A stretch of DNA of 64,000 nt, from the NCBI GenBank assembly GCA_030428615.1, contig JAUIDN010000002.1:1-64000 (forward strand), given 5' to 3'. A program made the translations under genes and the position numbers. The notes under the pieces were generated by a model that was not told where the DNA came from, searched no databases, and saw nothing but the letters and a program-made list of their open reading frames with translations. Shown here in pieces: positions 61,378 through 64,000 of the stretch (its first letter is position 1; each line of letters opens with the position of its first letter). This DNA comes from Alphaproteobacteria bacterium (lineage in GTDB: Bacteria; Pseudomonadota; Alphaproteobacteria; Sphingomonadales; Emcibacteraceae).

Positions 61378-62091
61378 TTATTCATCAAACACAATATTGA
61401 CGCGTCGATTTCTTTTTCCTTTATTTTCGATTTTGGAAACTCTCAATCGGCCTATTTCCGACGTGTTTTTCACGTGTGTTCCCCCACATGGTTGAAGATC
61501 GACATCATTCCCCACTTTCATAAGGCGGACACGCCCGCCCTTTCGAGGTGGTTTCACCGACATGGTGCGCACCAAATCAGGGTTGGCATCCATCTCGTCA
61601 TCCGTAATCCAGGAAGATGTGACGTCATGGTTTCCTGACATATAATCATTGATTTTTTTTGTGATTTCTTCCTTATCAAGGGTCATATCACCGATATCAA
61701 AATCAAGTCTGCTTTTTTCCGCACCGATCTGTCCCCCGGTGACGCCGCATGGCACAGCCGCACAAAGAAGGTGAAGTCCGGAATGCATGCGCATATGAAG
61801 ATATCGTCTGTCCCAGTCGATTTCTGCAAAAACTTCGTCGCCCGCTTCCGGTAATGCCTGCCCTTCTGCGGGAACGTGGACAATCTCACCGGTCTCACGG
61901 TCGTTTACGGTCGTAACGATGATTATTTTGTTATTGCCGAAACTGATGGTGCCACTGTCACCGGGCTGCCCGCCCCCTGTCGGATAGAAAACCGTGCGGT
62001 CAAGAATAATACCGCCCAGTTCATTGATTTTCTCCACCTTTGCATCACAGCTTTTTAAATAAGCATCCTCGCGGAATAATTCTTCCGTCAT
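61378..62091 (-). CDS. Alanyl-tRNA editing protein (AlaX-like)
   Basis: 237 residues. Zinc motif HMRMHSGLHLL (HxxxH type) and CGGTHV near the C-terminus, as in the editing domain of AlaRS, preceded by the beta-barrel-like FYPTGGGQPGDSGTI. It hydrolyses mischarged Ser- or Gly-tRNA-Ala in trans. It lies 14 bases after the esterase gene in the same direction. Confidence 0.9.
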   Translation of the reverse strand: MTEELFREDAYLKSCDAKVEKINELGGIILDRTVFYPTGGGQPGDSGTISFGNNKIIIVTTVNDRETGEIVHVPAEGQALPEAGDEVFAEIDWDRRYLHMRMHSGLHLLCAAVPCGVTGGQIGAEKSRLDFDIGDMTLDKEEITKKINDYMSGNHDVTSSWITDDEMDANPDLVRTMSVKPPRKGGRVRLMKVGNDVDLQPCGGTHVKNTSEIGRLRVSKIENKGKRNRRVNIVFDE

Positions 62092-62105
62092 TTAATAAAC
62101 TCTCC

Positions 62106-63824
62106 TTAATACCGCCAGCTCGTAAGATCCGCACCTTCCGGTGCTGATTTTTCCATACGTTTTAAAATTTTATCCAGATACATGAAATTGTAATTGAGCC
62201 TTGAAATACCATTCCCATTTTCATGATCCCCATTCCAGCAATGCTCCGCACGATCGCCGTAATCCACTTCCCCAGCGTAATAGGGGTTTGTCGTCCCCTC
62301 AAGGAATTCTTCCATCAGATAAACGGCATTATTGAGGTAATAATTATCCATATCGCCGACATAGATGTGAATTTTACCTTCCAGTTTCGGTCCGATAGAT
62401 GACCAGTCACGCTCAAGTATGTGACGAAGGTCATAATTTTCTTTCCAATATTCGGCGACGTCATGGTTGATATCCCCTGTCAGCTTATCCCAGAGGCGAA
62501 CGGGATAGCCATCCGGGCCCATTGGTGAATATGTCGCTTCCCAGATATCATATTGACGCCCGCTACGCGAATTGCTGCCAATCACGGCTTCAAGCCGATT
62601 ATCATCGCCAATACTATAATTGACATTACCAAGATAATCGCGCTGCCCGGGGCGGGGAACTTTCTTGTAATCCGCTTTATAATAATAGGCGTTATCGTCA
62701 TCATAGATATTCAATGCAGTATAGGCCCGAAAATCGATCGGGTCAGGACATGCGGCAAAGGCACCGTTATATTCGTCCGGATAAAATACCTGAACCGCCA
62801 GCGCTTCCCACCCTCCGGTGGAACCACCATAGGTAAAACGGGCCCATCCTTCACCAATTCCGCGAAACTTTTTTTCAATATAAGGTATTAATTCATAGGT
62901 TATCGCATCCCCATAAGGCCCCTGGCTGGCTGAATTAACCGCATAGCTGTCGTCATAATATGGCGTTGCGTGCTGTATTTCGATAACGATGAAACGCGGA
63001 AAGTTATCACTGATCCATTTTTTATAAAAATCATATGACGCCTGTGCCTGAAGGATATTATACCCTTCAATACCAAATCTCGCACTATAGGTTGGCTTCA
63101 TATCCGGGTCCGGCGGCGTTTCACTAAACCCGCCGAAATCGGACGGAAAGTGGCCGTGAAAAATCATTAAAGGATATTTGGCTTCCGGATGTTCGTCAAA
63201 ACCCTCCGGTAATAAAACATGTGCCCCAAGCTCTACATCTTCCCCCCAAAATTCACTAAGCATATCGCTTTTCATCTTAATGTGTTTGATATATTTCGTG
63301 TCTTTGGGCGGCTCAATTGGTGGGATTTTCTGGTCCATCGTAATCTTTATATTTTGAGAGCCATTTTCCGAAATTGTTATTTTCATCGGTCTGCTGAAAA
63401 AATTACCCGGCTTTCGGTTCCATTTCTGCCCTTCACCCATTTCAGGTGGTAATGACACTGTTTTACCATTTGAAAGACGAAAATCCTTGTACCGGTTTAT
63501 GATTGCCTGAACATAATATTCACCTGCCGGTATGTCCTTTAGACTGTCAAAGGGATAACCAAGAACATCATTGTTGATTATTTTTGCCGTTCCCGGTCGC
63601 CAATCATTAACATCCATACCAAAAATCAATTGTCCGCGCGGGCCGGGATTAATCTGAAAACGCGGTTCAGACCGGTCATTATTGGCAAGCACCACCATTA
63701 AACGGCCATCCTGCTCACCGCCCAGTGCTTCGGAAAAATCTATTGAAAATGAAATATTGTCATTTGCGTTTGCACTGCTATACAAACCAAATATCAGAAT
63801 TACCAGATAACACAGCTTTTTCAT
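62106..63824 (-). CDS. Secreted esterase-like protein
   Basis: 572 residues: signal peptide about 1-20 (cleavage after ANA), a beta-sandwich-like N-terminal half (ISFSIDFSEALGGEQDGRLMVVLAN) and a C-terminal alpha/beta hydrolase domain (YPLMIFHGHFPSDFGGF, nucleophile elbow TYGGSTGGWEA, EHCWNGDHE near the end for the catalytic His). It matches D-family putative esterases of the periplasm; the substrate is unknown. It is the first gene of the run with the AlaX-like and SnoaL-like genes. Confidence 0.85.
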   Translation of the reverse strand: MKKLCYLVILIFGLYSSANANDNISFSIDFSEALGGEQDGRLMVVLANNDRSEPRFQINPGPRGQLIFGMDVNDWRPGTAKIINNDVLGYPFDSLKDIPAGEYYVQAIINRYKDFRLSNGKTVSLPPEMGEGQKWNRKPGNFFSRPMKITISENGSQNIKITMDQKIPPIEPPKDTKYIKHIKMKSDMLSEFWGEDVELGAHVLLPEGFDEHPEAKYPLMIFHGHFPSDFGGFSETPPDPDMKPTYSARFGIEGYNILQAQASYDFYKKWISDNFPRFIVIEIQHATPYYDDSYAVNSASQGPYGDAITYELIPYIEKKFRGIGEGWARFTYGGSTGGWEALAVQVFYPDEYNGAFAACPDPIDFRAYTALNIYDDDNAYYYKADYKKVPRPGQRDYLGNVNYSIGDDNRLEAVIGSNSRSGRQYDIWEATYSPMGPDGYPVRLWDKLTGDINHDVAEYWKENYDLRHILERDWSSIGPKLEGKIHIYVGDMDNYYLNNAVYLMEEFLEGTTNPYYAGEVDYGDRAEHCWNGDHENGNGISRLNYNFMYLDKILKRMEKSAPEGADLTSWRY

Positions 63825-64000
63825 CTCACTCCCCTTTTTTAAAGAAAAATATTATTGCAGCTTTTTTAAAAAAAGACCATATCAAAGAAAGCTGTTTAAG
63901 TAGCATGCTCAAACTTGCGGGTCATTACAAAGGAGAAAATTAGTCGAAAGAAACGCTAGAAATTAATGCGCAATCCCCTATATTGATTACATGTAAACAA
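63825..64000. other. 176-bp region upstream of the esterase gene, to the window edge
   Basis: AT-rich and without a supported gene; it should contain the promoter of the esterase-AlaX-SnoaL run. Confidence 0.4.

Noticed and set aside
63725-63943. 72-residue plus-strand frame at the right edge
   Set aside because: Mostly antisense to the esterase signal peptide region, no supporting start context.

Overview
The window reads as chromosome of a moderately AT-rich alphaproteobacterium, possibly a marine lineage of the Emcibacterales/Kordiimonadales/Sneathiellales kind (inference). The evidence is an imuA-imuB-dnaE2 mutagenesis cassette behind a GAAC-N7-GAAC LexA box (the alphaproteobacterial SOS motif), COQ7-type ubiquinone hydroxylase, GluQRS, FixJ-type regulators and a CzcCBA-like metal pump. 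About 50 protein genes and one tRNA are supported. No CRISPR array, rRNA or transposase was seen.

Left part (1-15.2 kb): a transglutaminase/TPR lipoprotein; an amidohydrolase with a PepSY membrane protein; homocysteine methyltransferase with a sterol-desaturase-family protein, ending in a clear terminator; a FlgO/TPR protein; the SOS-controlled imuA-imuB-dnaE2 operon; and a modE-modABC molybdate uptake locus with a perfect 32-bp palindrome touching the modA start.

Middle part (15.2-41.4 kb): a secreted protein and three consecutive Sel1/Hcp-like repeat proteins, divergent from a membrane histidine kinase and LuxR-type regulator. Next is a decaying patch: a frameshifted PAS histidine kinase, a chemoreceptor remnant and a FixJ-like regulator without its phospho-acceptor Asp. 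Then comes a compact metabolic cluster. One arm encodes a secreted FN3-like membrane protein, a sodium:solute symporter, an unannotated 39-residue membrane ORF, an aspartate-carbamoyltransferase-like enzyme lacking the aspartate-binding residues, and asparagine synthase. The divergent arm encodes an M20 N-carbamoyl amidohydrolase and a MarR regulator. A seven-gene heavy-metal efflux operon follows, carrying its own DUF3240 protein, PepSY protein and two-component system.

Genomic island (41,574-57,402, about 15.8 kb): inserted at the 3' end of a tRNA-Leu(CAA) gene. The last 17 tRNA bases plus one flanking base are duplicated at the far end. A tyrosine recombinase sits next to the tRNA, and TTGTGTAACAA arm-type repeats flank both ends. 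Cargo: a four-gene small secreted/membrane operon divergent from an XRE regulator, a winged-helix protein, a zinc-ribbon/deoxyribosyltransferase-like protein, a second recombinase, a membrane-anchored thermonuclease, and a Gabija-like OLD nuclease/UvrD helicase pair joined to an exonuclease I (SbcB-like) gene. It also carries a RarA C-terminal-domain-like protein. I read it as a defence island; the OLD-UvrD-ExoI operon is the strongest candidate for a little-described system.

Right part (57.6-64 kb): ordinary chromosome with a YqaA-type membrane protein, DsbB, COQ7, a carboxylesterase, GluQRS, a SnoaL-like secreted protein, an AlaX-type editing protein and a secreted esterase.
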